From the NCBI GenBank assembly GCA_022822525.1, contig JAJEBN010000015.1:1-64000 (forward strand): DNA of 64,000 nt. Reading direction: 5' to 3'. The notes under the pieces were generated by a model that was given only the letters and a program-made list of their open reading frames with translations, was not told the DNA's origin and ran no database searches. The DNA comes from Acidimicrobiia bacterium. GTDB taxonomy: Bacteria > Actinomycetota > Acidimicrobiia > Acidimicrobiales > Poriferisodalaceae. Position numbers and translations under genes: made by a program. Of the stretch, positions 26,213 to 34,010 are shown piece after piece (the first letter of the stretch is position 1; each line of letters starts with the position of its first letter).

Positions 26213-27325
26213 GTGAGTAGCGCCATGCAGTCACTTGCGGCCGTGCTGAGGTCCCCCTCGGCTGCGTTCACCCTCGAGCACATGGAGGTCGAGGCGCCGC
26301 GTGAGGACGAGGTGGTGGTGGAGATTCATGCGGCGGGCATGTGCCACACCGACCTGCTCCCCCGTGAGCTGCCTCCCGAGATGTTTGCCGGGCCGATCGT
26401 CCGCGGTCACGAGGGTGCCGGGATCGTCACCGAAACCGGTGCTGCGATAACAACCGTCGAGCGCGGCGACAAGGTGCTGCTGTCGTTCAACTCCTGCGGC
26501 AACTGTGCCGCCTGCGCCAGGCAGAAGCTGCCGTACTGCTTCAACTTCATGCAGTACAACACCGGCGGACGGGCCGACGGGACCACGGCCTTCACCGACT
26601 CGTCCGGGGGCGCGGTGCAGTCGCACTTCTTCGGCCAGTCGTCGTTCTCGACTCTTACCGTGGCGGCCGAGAGGTCATTGGTCAAGGTCCCGCCCGACAC
26701 CGACCTGTCGACCGCGGCACCACTCGCGTGCGGCGTGCAGACAGGAGCCGGCGCCGTGCTCAACTCCCTCTCGGTTCCAGCCGGAGCGTCGCTGGTGGTT
26801 GCGGGCGCCGGAACGCTCGGCCTGTCAGCCATCATGACCGCTCGCATGGTCGGCGCCGATCCGATCATCGCCATCGACCGCCATCGGGGACGGCTCGAGC
26901 TGGCCGAGCGGTTCGGGGCAACCCACGTGCTGACCGGCGATCCGGCCGAGCTGACCGCCGGGATTCTCGACATCACCGGTGTCGGCGCCGACTTCGCCTT
27001 CGACACCACCGGCAACGCTGATGTGGTGACGGCGATGTACAACGGGCTGAACACGATCGGCACCATCGGTCTCTCGGGAGTCGGAGTCGGGACGGTCGAG
27101 CTCAGCGTGTTTGCGATGATCACCGGCCGGACGATCACCGGGATCATGGAGGGCGATTCAGTGCCCGCCGAGTTCATCCCCCGGTTGATGGCTCACCATC
27201 GTGCCGGCGAGTTCCCCTACGACGAGCTGATCACCACCTTCGCCTTCGAAGACATCAATGAGGCAGAACACGCCAGCACGTCGGGAGAGGTTGTCAAGCC
27301 GGTCCTGGTAATGCCCAACGGCTGA
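26213..27325 (+). CDS. Zinc-dependent alcohol dehydrogenase (aryl/benzyl-alcohol type)
   Basis: 370 residues from GTG 26213 (ATG 26225 possible). The catalytic zinc site has C44 (AAGMCHTD) and H66-E67 (RGHEGAG). The structural zinc lobe has C95, C98, C101 and C109 with the usual spacing. The NAD motif is GAGTLGLSAI. The long MDR form with ACGVQTGAGAVLN resembles aryl-alcohol and class III dehydrogenases. It directly abuts the P450 gene, so the two could oxidise a methyl or methylene group to the aldehyde or ketone. All metal ligands are intact. Confidence 0.92.
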   Translation: MSSAMQSLAAVLRSPSAAFTLEHMEVEAPREDEVVVEIHAAGMCHTDLLPRELPPEMFAGPIVRGHEGAGIVTETGAAITTVERGDKVLLSFNSCGNCAACARQKLPYCFNFMQYNTGGRADGTTAFTDSSGGAVQSHFFGQSSFSTLTVAAERSLVKVPPDTDLSTAAPLACGVQTGAGAVLNSLSVPAGASLVVAGAGTLGLSAIMTARMVGADPIIAIDRHRGRLELAERFGATHVLTGDPAELTAGILDITGVGADFAFDTTGNADVVTAMYNGLNTIGTIGLSGVGVGTVELSVFAMITGRTITGIMEGDSVPAEFIPRLMAHHRAGEFPYDELITTFAFEDINEAEHASTSGEVVKPVLVMPNG

Positions 27326-27388
27326 CATCAGGGCGCGGCCTCACTCGGCGCGCTGTCGCCGGGACAAACCTGCGAGGCTGTGGCCTCC

Positions 27389-29113
27389 ATGAGCGATCCC
27401 CCGGCCGCAGGCCCTCGTACCGTCGCCGAGGCCTTTCTGGCCGCGCTGGCGGACCGTGGGGTGGAGTGGGTGTTCGGCAATGCCGGCACCGACTTCGCCC
27501 CCGTCATCGAGGCGCTGGCAGCCAACGCCAACGGTCCGCTGGTGATGCCTCGAACGGCCGAGATCCTGCACGAGACTGTCGCGACGTCGATGGCCCACGG
27601 CTACTGGCTGATGACCGGACGGCCGCAGTGCGTGATGGTGCACGTCAACGTCGGCGTGGCCAACTCGCTGATGGGCCTGATGAACGCCTCACGCGGCCGG
27701 GTTCCGATGCTGTTCGCCTCGGGCCGCACGCCCATCACTGAGCAGGGGCGGCTCGGCAGCCGCAATGCCCCGATCCACTGGGGTCAGGAGATGTTCGACC
27801 AGGGCGGGCTGGTGCGCGAGTTCGTGAAGTGGGACTACGAGCTGCGGGCCGGCGAGCAGGTGGTGGACCAGGTCGACCGGGCGTTGGCCATTGCGCAAGC
27901 TCAGCCCGCCGGCCCGGTGTACCTGAGCCTGCCCCGGGAGGTGCTTGCTGAGACGCTCCCGGCCGGATTCGCCTTCGAGTCCCGCTCGGTCGAGACCCCT
28001 TCGCCCCCGCATCCCGATCCTGCTGCGGTCGAAGCTGCGGTGGCGCTGCTCTGCGAGGCCGATTCGCCGCTCATCATCCCCTCGGGCGGCGGGCCCGACC
28101 TGTTTGATGTCCTGGGCCCGGCGGCTGAGCGTTTCGCCATTCCGGTCGTGCAGTACTGGCGGACGAGCGTGGCGATCTCCACCGAGCACCCGATGTATGC
28201 GGGCGAGAACCCCGCCGAGCTGCTCAGCAGGTCGGACTGCGTGATGGTGCTCGACTCAATGGTGCCGTGGGTGCCCCATGCCATGGGACCACGCTCGGGT
28301 GCGTCGCTCATCCAGGTCGGCCCCGATCCGCTGTTCGGGAGCACGCCGGTGCGATCGTTCCGCAGCGACGTGACGATCACTTCGACCGCTGCCGCCGGTC
28401 TCGCAGCCATCGCGGCTGGGCTGAAGGCGACGGGCGCCGGCGAAACTGAGCGCACAAGACAACGTCAGGCGGGGCTCGCCGGTGAACTGGCAGCGCGCCG
28501 AGCGCGGGAGGTTGCCGCCGGGCGCGACCCTGGCGGTCGGCCCATGTCGCCCGAATTCATGAGCCTCGCCCTGAGCGAGGTCATCGGCAGCGACGCCACG
28601 GTCGTGAACGAGCTCGGCCTGGCCCCCGCTGTGATGTCCTTCACCGGCCCGCACAGCTTCTTCGGACCCACCACTTCGGCCGGCTTGGGCTGGGGAGGCG
28701 GCACAGCGCTCGGCGCCAAGCTGGCCGACCCCGATCGGCTGGTGGTGTGGGCCACCGGCGACGGCTCGTACGTTTTCTCCAACCCGCTGGCCGTGCATCA
28801 TGCCGCGGCGTCGCTGGGCCTGGGGCTGCTGACGGTGGTTGCCGACAACCGGGTGTGGAACGCAGTGCGCCGCTCGACACTGGCGGTGTACCCCGAGGGT
28901 GCCGCCGCCCGCTCGGCGACGATGCCGCTCAGCACCCTCGACCCCGCACCCGACTACCCCAAGTTCATTGAGGCCTACGGCGGTCACGGCGAACACGTCG
29001 ACGATCCCGCCGAGCTGCGCCCAGCACTCGAACGAGCCGTCGACATCTGCCGCTCAGGCCGTCAAGCTCTCGTCTCCGTTCAGGTCTCCTACCCCGACGC
29101 CGCCATCCACTGA
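27389..29113 (+). CDS. Thiamine-diphosphate-dependent decarboxylase/lyase
   Basis: About 574 residues from ATG 27389 (GTG 27380 possible). Three-domain ALS/BFD architecture: an N-terminal pyrimidine-binding domain with TAEILHETVATSMAHGYW containing the conserved Glu, a central domain around ADSPLIIPSGGGPD, and the C-terminal diphosphate domain with GDGSYVF and 24 residues later ADNRVWNAV. FAD-binding features of acetolactate synthase are not evident, so benzoylformate decarboxylase-like or other 2-oxoacid chemistry is likely. It lies 63 bases after the dehydrogenase gene. Substrate unassigned. Confidence 0.85.
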   Translation: MSDPPAAGPRTVAEAFLAALADRGVEWVFGNAGTDFAPVIEALAANANGPLVMPRTAEILHETVATSMAHGYWLMTGRPQCVMVHVNVGVANSLMGLMNASRGRVPMLFASGRTPITEQGRLGSRNAPIHWGQEMFDQGGLVREFVKWDYELRAGEQVVDQVDRALAIAQAQPAGPVYLSLPREVLAETLPAGFAFESRSVETPSPPHPDPAAVEAAVALLCEADSPLIIPSGGGPDLFDVLGPAAERFAIPVVQYWRTSVAISTEHPMYAGENPAELLSRSDCVMVLDSMVPWVPHAMGPRSGASLIQVGPDPLFGSTPVRSFRSDVTITSTAAAGLAAIAAGLKATGAGETERTRQRQAGLAGELAARRAREVAAGRDPGGRPMSPEFMSLALSEVIGSDATVVNELGLAPAVMSFTGPHSFFGPTTSAGLGWGGGTALGAKLADPDRLVVWATGDGSYVFSNPLAVHHAAASLGLGLLTVVADNRVWNAVRRSTLAVYPEGAAARSATMPLSTLDPAPDYPKFIEAYGGHGEHVDDPAELRPALERAVDICRSGRQALVSVQVSYPDAAIH

Positions 29114-29155
29114 CGTCGACGAAGGTGCGGTGGGCGCTAGCGGACGTCGACGAAG
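29112..29155. repeat. 13-bp direct repeat beginning in a stop codon
   Basis: GACGTCGACGAAG occurs at 29112-29124 (its first bases belong to the TGA of the ThDP enzyme) and again at 29143-29155, 18 bases on. It resembles the other stop-proximal duplications in this window. Confidence 0.6.
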
Positions 29156-29171
29156 CCGACGCCGGATGCCC

Positions 29172-29615
29172 TCAGTACTTTCCGCCGAGCTTGCGGTGAT
29201 CCCAGGACAGGGTCTTGGTGGCGTGCACCTTCACTGCGACCCGTTTGGGCGCTGAGGCTCGGGCGTCTTCCAAGTCGAGCCGGTAGCGGTCGCTCATCGA
29301 TTCCGCCAAGGCGAGCACGGAGTCGACGTCGTCAACGATCTCGCCAGTGCCTTGGATCGACACACCCCTCAGCTCTGCATAGTTGGTGCCCGAGTCGACG
29401 AGCATCGAGATGGTGCTGTCGCGCTCGAGGTTCTTGGTCTTCTGCGCCTTGTTGTATGTCCAGAAGGCGGGGACGCCATCGAGGAAGCCGTAGTTCATGG
29501 CCACGAGGTGGATGGTCCCGCCCGGACCGATGGTTCCGATGGTGCAGAGATGCGGTTGGTTGAGATACTCCCGCGTCTCCGCTTCGGTCATCTCGATCAT
29601 GCTGCGACGCGACAT
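29172..29615 (-). CDS. Pyridoxamine-5'-phosphate-oxidase-fold flavin/F420 protein
   Basis: 147 residues. Split-barrel flavoprotein fold: EYLNQPHLCTIGTIGPGGTIHLVAMNYGFLDG, then FWTYNKAQKTKNLERDSTISML and GVSIQGTGEIVDD. In actinobacteria such proteins bind FMN, F420 or heme and reduce small molecules or act as dehydrogenases. No catalytic assignment is possible. It is convergent with the ThDP gene and precedes nothing on its own strand except the end of the TetR transcript, from which it is separated by about 50 bases, so it could be the last gene of the TetR-ligase-diiron series. Confidence 0.8.
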   Translation of the reverse strand: MSRRSMIEMTEAETREYLNQPHLCTIGTIGPGGTIHLVAMNYGFLDGVPAFWTYNKAQKTKNLERDSTISMLVDSGTNYAELRGVSIQGTGEIVDDVDSVLALAESMSDRYRLDLEDARASAPKRVAVKVHATKTLSWDHRKLGGKY

Positions 29616-29664
29616 TGAGCGACTCTTTCCTTCTGACTGACGAGGCAGTTCGACGTTCCCGGTG

Positions 29665-30309
29665 CTAGCACTCGGCGGGACTCAGGGTACGAATACCGCT
29701 GATGACAAGGTCGGCGACCGCCTCGGCGACCTCGTCGGCGCTGAGCCGCCCGGTCGGCGAGTACCAAACGTGGAGCCCGTGTATCTGCGTGAAGATGAGG
29801 ATGGACGACAGCTGGGTGTCGAGCGATCGGCGTACAAGGCCTGCGTCTTGTCCCGCTTGGATCAGTTCTCGCAGAAACGCCTCGTACCCGTCGCGCCAAC
29901 GGATCACCTCGCTGCGCCGGGGCTCCGACAGCGAGCGCAGGTCACGCTCGACAACTGCAACCGGAACGAGGTTGTCCATCGCGGCCTTGGCGTAACCGAC
30001 GATGAAGTAGCGGAGCCGTTCGAGCTCGTCGCCCTCGTGCTTGCGGCTCAGCTCCAGGTGATCGCCGAGGGAGTCGTACGCCTGACGGATGACGCCGAAG
30101 AGCAGATCCTCTTTGGTGTCGATGTAGTAGTAGAGGCTGCCCTTCTGCATGCCCACTGCGTCCGCAACCTCTTGGTTGCTCGTAGCTGCGTATCCCTTGC
30201 GGTAGATGAGCTGGGCAGCAGCGTCGTAGATCTGGCGTTCCCTCGGTCGTGGCGCGCTCTGCGACGCATCGCTCGCGGCTGCGGATTGGCCCTTCGCTGT
30301 GGTCGCCAT
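29665..30309 (-). CDS. TetR/AcrR-family transcriptional regulator
   Basis: 214 residues from ATG 30309, chosen because GAGGA lies 5 bases upstream; ATG 30321 is an alternative. The DNA-binding helix-turn-helix is clear: RQIYDAAAQLIYRKGY followed by SNQEVADAVGMQKGSLYYYI. The C-terminal ligand domain (about residues 80-210) is of the TetR_C type. It follows the acyl-CoA ligase gene on the same strand, so it is likely an acyl-CoA- or acid-responsive repressor of the neighbouring genes. A 14-bp perfect palindrome at 33033-33046 is the obvious candidate operator. Confidence 0.9.
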   Translation of the reverse strand: MATTAKGQSAAASDASQSAPRPRERQIYDAAAQLIYRKGYAATSNQEVADAVGMQKGSLYYYIDTKEDLLFGVIRQAYDSLGDHLELSRKHEGDELERLRYFIVGYAKAAMDNLVPVAVVERDLRSLSEPRRSEVIRWRDGYEAFLRELIQAGQDAGLVRRSLDTQLSSILIFTQIHGLHVWYSPTGRLSADEVAEAVADLVISGIRTLSPAEC

Positions 30310-30385
30310 GCCAGTCCTCATCTTCTGGAGCTGGATCGCCTGGAGCGGCGATGCCGTCGCATACGGCGTGGCCCGCCGGAGTCGG

Positions 30386-31945
30386 TCAGGCTTCGGTGGG
30401 CACAGTTGCGACAAAGGCTGCCCGGACTTCGTCGAGGGCCGCCTTGCCGAGGGCTGTGCGCGGGATCGCAGGCACCACCAACGCCCGCTTCGGAACCTTG
30501 TAGCCGGACAGATGCTCGCGGGCGTGACTGCGGATGCGCTCCTCGTCGAGGGCTGCCCCGTCGGCGAGCTCGACCATCACACAGACCGCTTCGCCCCATG
30601 TGGGGTCGGCCACGCCGACGACGCACACGTCGCCGACGCCCTCGAGGTCGCGGAGGGCATTCTCGACTTCGCGGGCGTAGACGGTCTCGGAACCGCTCTT
30701 GATGCGGCCCGATTTGCGATCGACGTAGGTGACGAAGCCGTCGGGGTCCATCACACCGATGTCGCCGGAGTGGAACCACCCCCCTCGCCAGGCCTCGGCA
30801 GAGACTTCAGGGCGCTGCCAGTAGCCCGACACGTACGAGTCGCCCCGGAAGAGCATCTCGCCCAGCTCTCCTTGCGCGACGTCGCGGTCGTCTTCGTCGA
30901 CGAGCCGCAGCTCGGCGCCGGGCTGTACCGTCCCGCAGCTCGCCAGACGGTGCGCCAGCGCCTCGTCGGCCAAGGCCTCGGTGTGCTGTTCGGGCGACAG
31001 GGCGAGCCCGATGCCCCCCTCGGTGCCGATGCCCCCGATCTGTGCGAGGCCGCAGCCGACGCGTTCAGCGAAGGCGCGCAGAAGTTCCACGGGTATCGGA
31101 TTCGAGCCGTAGATCACCATCCGCAGGGATGACACCGAGACCTTGGGCCGCTGCACGAGGTAGTCCACGAGCATCTTCATCGCGATCGGCACGGTGAGCA
31201 ACGAGGTGATCCCGTGCTGCTGGATCGCGTCGACGGTCAGTTCAGGGTCGGGCCGCGGCAAGAAAGCGACTGGGAGCCCGTAGTACGCGGGATGCATGAT
31301 TGCGAAGTGGCCGCCGGCGTGGAACACCGGAAGGTTGATGAGATGGCGATCGCTGGGGACCGTTCGACCGACCGATCCCATCGAGCGCGCCAAGGCCAGC
31401 ATGTTGCGGTTGGAGATCATCGCACCCTTGGGCTCGCCGGTCGTTCCCGACGTGTAGCTCAGGTTGTAGATCGCATCGGGATCCGCCGATCTCTCTGTGC
31501 TTGGCGCCGGTGCGGCGATCAGCTCCTCGTAGCTGTCGGGGAGCGATGCCCCCGCCACCCCGATGGCGGGAATGTCGAACTCCGCTGCGAGATCCGCGGC
31601 GATCTCTTCGAATCCCGGACCGGCGAAGAGGACCGAGGGTGCACAGTCGGCGAGCTGCCCGGCCATCTCGCGCCGATTGTGGCGGGTGTTGAGACCGGTG
31701 TAGTGCGCTCCCGATTTCGAGCAGGCAAAGGCGAGTTCAGGGTGTTCGATACAGTTGTCGGCGAGGATCGCGGCGACGTCACCGGACCGGACACCGAGTG
31801 CAGACGCGAGCGCCGAGGAGAGCCGATTCGTGCGTTCTTCGGTGTCTGCCCACGTGAACGTCCGGCCGCCGTCGACGTAGGCCATGGCGGTCGGAGCGCG
31901 GCGGGCATTGGCTCCCGGTATGTCCCCGATGAGCATCCGATACAT
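30386..31945 (-). CDS. AMP-forming acyl-CoA synthetase
   Basis: 519 residues from ATG 31945 with GAAGGAG upstream; the longer open frame overlaps the upstream gene. ANL-superfamily motifs are complete: P-loop YTSGTTGEPKGAMIS, the acyl-pocket region GGIGTEGGIGLAL, the hinge GWFHSGDIGVMDPDGFV, YVDRKSGRIKSGSE, and the C-terminal catalytic lysine in PRTALGKAALDE. It activates a carboxylic acid to its CoA thioester. It lies between the diiron protein and the TetR regulator on one strand, which suggests an acid-degradation unit with the enoyl-CoA hydratase transcribed divergently. Confidence 0.92.
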   Translation of the reverse strand: MYRMLIGDIPGANARRAPTAMAYVDGGRTFTWADTEERTNRLSSALASALGVRSGDVAAILADNCIEHPELAFACSKSGAHYTGLNTRHNRREMAGQLADCAPSVLFAGPGFEEIAADLAAEFDIPAIGVAGASLPDSYEELIAAPAPSTERSADPDAIYNLSYTSGTTGEPKGAMISNRNMLALARSMGSVGRTVPSDRHLINLPVFHAGGHFAIMHPAYYGLPVAFLPRPDPELTVDAIQQHGITSLLTVPIAMKMLVDYLVQRPKVSVSSLRMVIYGSNPIPVELLRAFAERVGCGLAQIGGIGTEGGIGLALSPEQHTEALADEALAHRLASCGTVQPGAELRLVDEDDRDVAQGELGEMLFRGDSYVSGYWQRPEVSAEAWRGGWFHSGDIGVMDPDGFVTYVDRKSGRIKSGSETVYAREVENALRDLEGVGDVCVVGVADPTWGEAVCVMVELADGAALDEERIRSHAREHLSGYKVPKRALVVPAIPRTALGKAALDEVRAAFVATVPTEA

Positions 31946-31967
31946 GTCCGCTTCTCCTTCGGGTCGT

Positions 31968-32990
31968 TCAGAAGCTGATGACCACAAGGTCTTCAGCGCT
32001 GATGGGGGTGTCCTCACCGTCGATGTCGAGCGCTTCGATCGTGGGATAGGGAACGTCATGGCGATCAGCGGTCGCCTTCACGCGCAGCATCGCCTTACGC
32101 CAGACATCGATCTGCTCGTCCTCGTTCACCAGGCCGAGCCCGGCGTCACGCGCTGCGCTCTGCAGCGACCGATGAACGGAGCGGAAGCCGTCGGGCACGT
32201 CCCAGAACGGCTGTTGCGGTTCGCCGAATATCACCGAGATGTACAGGTACGACGCCTTGAGGTTCTTGGCCAGCGTCGCCTTCTCCTCGTCGCTGAGGGA
32301 GCCCCATGACTCTTCCGCCATGAAGTTGAAGCATGCGAAGTGCCGCGACTCGTCGACGCCGATGTTCTGGAGCACGTTCGCGAACACTGCGTGCTCGGAC
32401 TGGCGGCCCGTCCGCGAGAAGATCACTGCGCCCGCCGCCTCGCCGACCGCGAAGTTGGACATGAGCGCCAGCAGGCGGCGCTCGTCGAATGCTCGCTTGA
32501 AGCTCGACCAGTAGCGACTGTTCGTGTACTCGATCCACCGCAGATTGCGGTGTGCTGCCCGCTCGAGGTCATTCGATGGAGAGAACGCGTGCGGGAAGCC
32601 GGGCAGCAATCGCTGGACGATCCTGCGCGACATCTCGTCGTGATTGGCCTCGTCGCGAGCGACCGTGAGCAGCATCTTCGTCGTGGCATCGCCGATGTGC
32701 TCTTCGGATGCCTTGATCAGGCCAAGAGCAAACGTCGGGGTACCGGAGTTCTCGAACACAGCGTTGGTGCCGAACCAGTAGGCGAGCGCGACGCGCTCGT
32801 CGGGCGTGAAGTCGTTCGGATCGAGGGCGTCCCACTCGATGTCCGTGTTGGGGTTGTAATGCTGCGCTTCGGCCTTCTCCCACAGAGCCCGATGGCGGTC
32901 GATCCCGTCGGACCAATCGAGCGGCATGGGCGAACCTGGCCCGGGCAGCGGCGCCTCCGGAACGTCGAACGAAATGGCATTTGTGGACAC
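31968..32990 (-). CDS. Ferritin-like diiron oxygenase or desaturase
   Basis: 340 residues, GTG start. A diiron carboxylate site of the R2/desaturase form can be placed: E80 (AVFENS), E114-x-x-H117 (DEANHDEM), E184 (VGEAAG) and E214-x-x-H217 (VDESRHF), with spacings of 34, 70 and 30 residues. Acyl-ACP desaturases and AurF-type N-oxygenases share this pattern. SYLYISVIFGEPQQPFWD near the C-terminus is not diagnostic. It is the first gene of the minus-strand unit (diiron, ligase, TetR), reading away from the palindrome. It could desaturate or hydroxylate an acyl chain before or after CoA activation. The exact chemistry is uncertain. Confidence 0.68.
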   Translation of the reverse strand: MSTNAISFDVPEAPLPGPGSPMPLDWSDGIDRHRALWEKAEAQHYNPNTDIEWDALDPNDFTPDERVALAYWFGTNAVFENSGTPTFALGLIKASEEHIGDATTKMLLTVARDEANHDEMSRRIVQRLLPGFPHAFSPSNDLERAAHRNLRWIEYTNSRYWSSFKRAFDERRLLALMSNFAVGEAAGAVIFSRTGRQSEHAVFANVLQNIGVDESRHFACFNFMAEESWGSLSDEEKATLAKNLKASYLYISVIFGEPQQPFWDVPDGFRSVHRSLQSAARDAGLGLVNEDEQIDVWRKAMLRVKATADRHDVPYPTIEALDIDGEDTPISAEDLVVISF

Positions 32991-33032
32991 GATGTGGCCC
33001 CTGTGATCAATTCGGTGTGCAGGAGAGATTCA

Positions 33033-33046
33033 ACCAACCGGTTGGT
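33033..33046. promoter_or_regulatory. 14-bp perfect palindrome, probable TetR operator
   Basis: ACCAACCGGTTGGT sits in the 88-base divergent gap between the diiron gene and the enoyl-CoA hydratase gene. It is of the form commonly bound by TetR-family acyl-CoA regulators, and a TetR gene closes the minus-strand unit. It overlaps the -35-like element of the plus-strand promoter. Confidence 0.6.
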
Positions 33047-33072
33047 AGAAAAGCTAGCAGTCCTGCCATACT
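33043..33072 (+). promoter_or_regulatory. Promoter-like element for the enoyl-CoA hydratase gene
   Basis: TTGGTA (33043-33048), an 18-base spacer and CATACT (33067-33072) end 6 bases before the ATG at 33079, so the mRNA could be leaderless. The -35-like element lies within the palindrome, a natural arrangement for repression. Confidence 0.4.
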
Positions 33073-33078
33073 GTTCGC

Positions 33079-33891
33079 ATGGCCGCCTCACCTGTTCTCT
33101 ACGACGTCGCCGACGGCGTCGCCACCATCACGCTCAACCGCCCCGAACGGCACAACGCGCTGTCGCCTGAGGTCATGGTCCGCCTGGCCGGTGCGTGGAC
33201 TCAGGTCCGCGACGACCCCAGCGTCTCTGTCGCCGTGCTGACGGGGGCCGGCGACACGACGTTCTGCGCGGGTGCCGACCTCGCACGGCTGATCCCGCTG
33301 CTCACCGGTGCGCGAGGCGTCGAAGACGAGTGGGACGAGCAGCTGGTCGCCGATCTCAGCCTGCTCGACACTGCACTTCTGCGCGGGACCGATCTGTACA
33401 AGCCGGTCATCGCAGCCGTGAACGGCCATGCGCTCGCGGGCGGCACCGAACTGCTCATGGGCACCGATTTCCGCATCGCGTCCGAGCGCGCCACGTTTGG
33501 TCTCATCGAGGTGCGGCTCGGCCTGATTCCCGCGGGAGGCTCGCTGGTGCGGCTCGCTCGCCAGATCCCCTACACCGCCGCCATGAAGATCATCCTTGGC
33601 GGCGAGCCGGTCGACGCGCGATTCGCCGAGCGCTACGGCCTGGTCACCGAACTCGTGCCTCACGGCGAGGTCCTCGACCGTGCAATGGCTGTGGCCCAGA
33701 CGGTTGCGCTCTCCGCGCCGCTCGCGCTTGCGGCCGCCAAGGAAGCGGTGGTGACCACCTCCGGGACACCATTGGAGGAGGCCTACCGCATCGAGACGGG
33801 CCTACGCGACAGGATCGCGGCAACCAACGACGCCCGCGAAGGACCGCGCGCCTTCCTGGAGAAGCGGGAACCCCGATGGACGGGCACTTGA
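33079..33891 (+). CDS. Enoyl-CoA hydratase/isomerase family protein
   Basis: 270 residues. Crotonase fold with LNRPERHNALSPEV, the oxyanion-hole segments CAGADLARL and ALAGGTELLMGTDFRIA, and FGLIEVRLGLIPAGGS, which contains the glutamate at the usual catalytic position. It hydrates enoyl-CoA or performs a related reaction in a beta-oxidation-like route. It is divergent from the diiron/ligase/TetR unit and shares the palindromic control region, so it likely belongs to the same regulon. A 14-base imperfect duplication follows its stop. Confidence 0.88.
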   Translation: MAASPVLYDVADGVATITLNRPERHNALSPEVMVRLAGAWTQVRDDPSVSVAVLTGAGDTTFCAGADLARLIPLLTGARGVEDEWDEQLVADLSLLDTALLRGTDLYKPVIAAVNGHALAGGTELLMGTDFRIASERATFGLIEVRLGLIPAGGSLVRLARQIPYTAAMKIILGGEPVDARFAERYGLVTELVPHGEVLDRAMAVAQTVALSAPLALAAAKEAVVTTSGTPLEEAYRIETGLRDRIAATNDAREGPRAFLEKREPRWTGT

Positions 33892-33907
33892 ATGACCGCA
33901 CTTGAAT
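33884..33907. repeat. Short tandem duplication at a stop codon
   Basis: GCACTTGAAT occurs at 33884-33893 and 33898-33907 as part of 14-base near-identical units. The first copy contains the TGA stop of the enoyl-CoA hydratase gene. Confidence 0.6.
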
Positions 33908-34010
33908 AGCCACTCTGCCGATGTGTTGGCAGACAACGATCGGTTGGCGGTCACGCATGACACTGCCGCGTCGAATCCACTAGCCCTCTCGGCGCAAAGG
34001 AGCCTGCTTC

